Source of the DNA: Paractinoplanes ferrugineus
GTDB lineage: Bacteria; Actinomycetota; Actinomycetes; Mycobacteriales; Micromonosporaceae
Length of the DNA stretch: 58,649 bases
Assembly (NCBI RefSeq): GCF_016862195.1
Contig: NZ_BOMM01000078.1
Location: 1-58,649 of the forward strand
Reading direction: 5' to 3'
Shown: in pieces, positions 58,378 through 58,649 of the stretch
Layout: every line of letters begins with the position of its first letter
Numbering within the stretch: position 1 is the first letter of the stretch
The notes under the pieces: generated by a model
What the model was told of the DNA's origin: nothing
What the model saw: the letters and a program-made list of their open reading frames with translations, nothing else
Databases searched by the model: none
Made by a program: the position numbers and the translations under genes

Positions 58378-58649
58378 CCAGCCGAACCACAGGGCCTCTT
58401 CGCGGCTGCCACCGGCGATCACGACCTGGGGCTGAGCGGGACTTGAACCTCGCTCGTCACACCGCCGGTCGCTCAGCGGTCGCACGCTACGAAAATCTTG
58501 CCGGAGCCGGTCCAACGATCACGCCGAAACGTAGTGCCCGGCCTCACCGTGACCGGCTTGGTGAACCACCGTCCCAGGTGGTGGTCAACTCGGGCACTCC
58601 CAAAGGCAGCCCGCCGAGCCCGACAAGCTGGTCCGGCTCAGCCACATTC

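Noticed and set aside
58430..58500. tRNA-like sequence (leftward GGTTCAAGTCCC with flanking GCTCAG copies)
   Set aside because: The T-loop resembles a tRNA, but the T stem needs a bulge and no matching acceptor, D or anticodon arms exist. At most it is a tRNA 3' fragment.

Overview
The window is about 58.6 kb of very GC-rich DNA. Coding is dense on both strands, GTG starts are frequent, and many neighbouring genes overlap by 4 bp (ATGA or GTGA). This fits a mycelial actinobacterium. The fabG-fabI-hemH order with an InhA-type FabI, the [2Fe-2S]-type ferrochelatase cysteines, a TetR regulator matching AcnR, the long AcnA, and DUF3097, DUF2630 and DUF2993 proteins all point to Actinomycetota. 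I would guess Micromonosporaceae (Actinoplanes-like), but no rRNA or other taxonomic marker is present.

Layout. 1-0.8 kb: NfeD and stomatin-like (SPFH) membrane proteins, the latter cut by the window edge. 0.9-10.3 kb: housekeeping and accessory genes, namely a serine beta-lactamase-like hydrolase, a divergent EamA transporter and MocR regulator, DUF3097 and DUF7919 proteins, two NUDIX hydrolases, a truncated AfsR-like STAND ATPase and an L,D-transpeptidase lipoprotein. 10.3-13.7 kb: leftward operon fabG-fabI-hemH-HAD (fatty acid elongation plus the last iron-insertion step of heme synthesis). 13.7-15.6 kb: NarL-type two-component system. 15.7-17.1 kb: secreted DUF1023 hydrolase, then a leader hairpin and a 28-residue membrane peptide. 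17.1-20.2 kb: MoxR-DUF58-VWA operon. 20.3-20.5 kb: a probable small RNA. 20.6-24.8 kb: PH-domain membrane proteins, a FlK-like thioesterase, a sugar kinase and a SodC-like secreted protein. 24.9-27.1 kb: TetR plus AidB-like acyl-CoA dehydrogenase. 27.2-34.9 kb: PhoD phosphatase, a lipoprotein, aminopeptidase P, a pullulanase and a SnoaL-like protein. 35-39.7 kb: a fused glycosyltransferase and aconitase acnA. 39.8-44.9 kb: OmpR/HK two-component system with a DUF2993-MMPL pair that it probably controls. 45-47.7 kb: DUF2630, RIO1 kinase, HAD phosphatase and AcnR. 47.7-49.9 kb: a three-gene cassette of TIGR04222 membrane protein, MNIO (DUF692) enzyme and SCO6045-like protein. 49.9-52.6 kb: SnoaL, XRE-MmyB, SDR and Mug. 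52.6-58.6 kb: a looser accessory region with a 37-bp tandem repeat array, two decayed genes (NmrA-like and EAL domain), two secreted cell-wall proteins, an HTH-TM-WD40 protein and a NUDIX hydrolase.

Main results beyond ordinary annotation. (i) The operon at 47.7-49.9 kb looks like a peptide-modification system whose likely substrate is a membrane protein ending in a cysteine-glycine tail (five Cys, the last four exactly six residues apart). (ii) Two 16-bp sites that match at 15 of 16 positions lie upstream of acnA and of the AcnR-type TetR gene, 10 kb apart; they predict a small aconitase regulon with autoregulation. (iii) A contiguous tandem 11-mer lies upstream of the OmpR-type regulator, and a degenerate copy with the same 11-bp phase lies upstream of DUF2993-MMPL; this predicts the regulator's operator and target. 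(iv) Several structured non-coding elements occur: a promoter-hairpin-terminator unit at 20.4 kb, a hairpin sequestering the ribosome binding site at 16.7 kb, and a perfect UUCG-tetraloop hairpin in the acnA leader.
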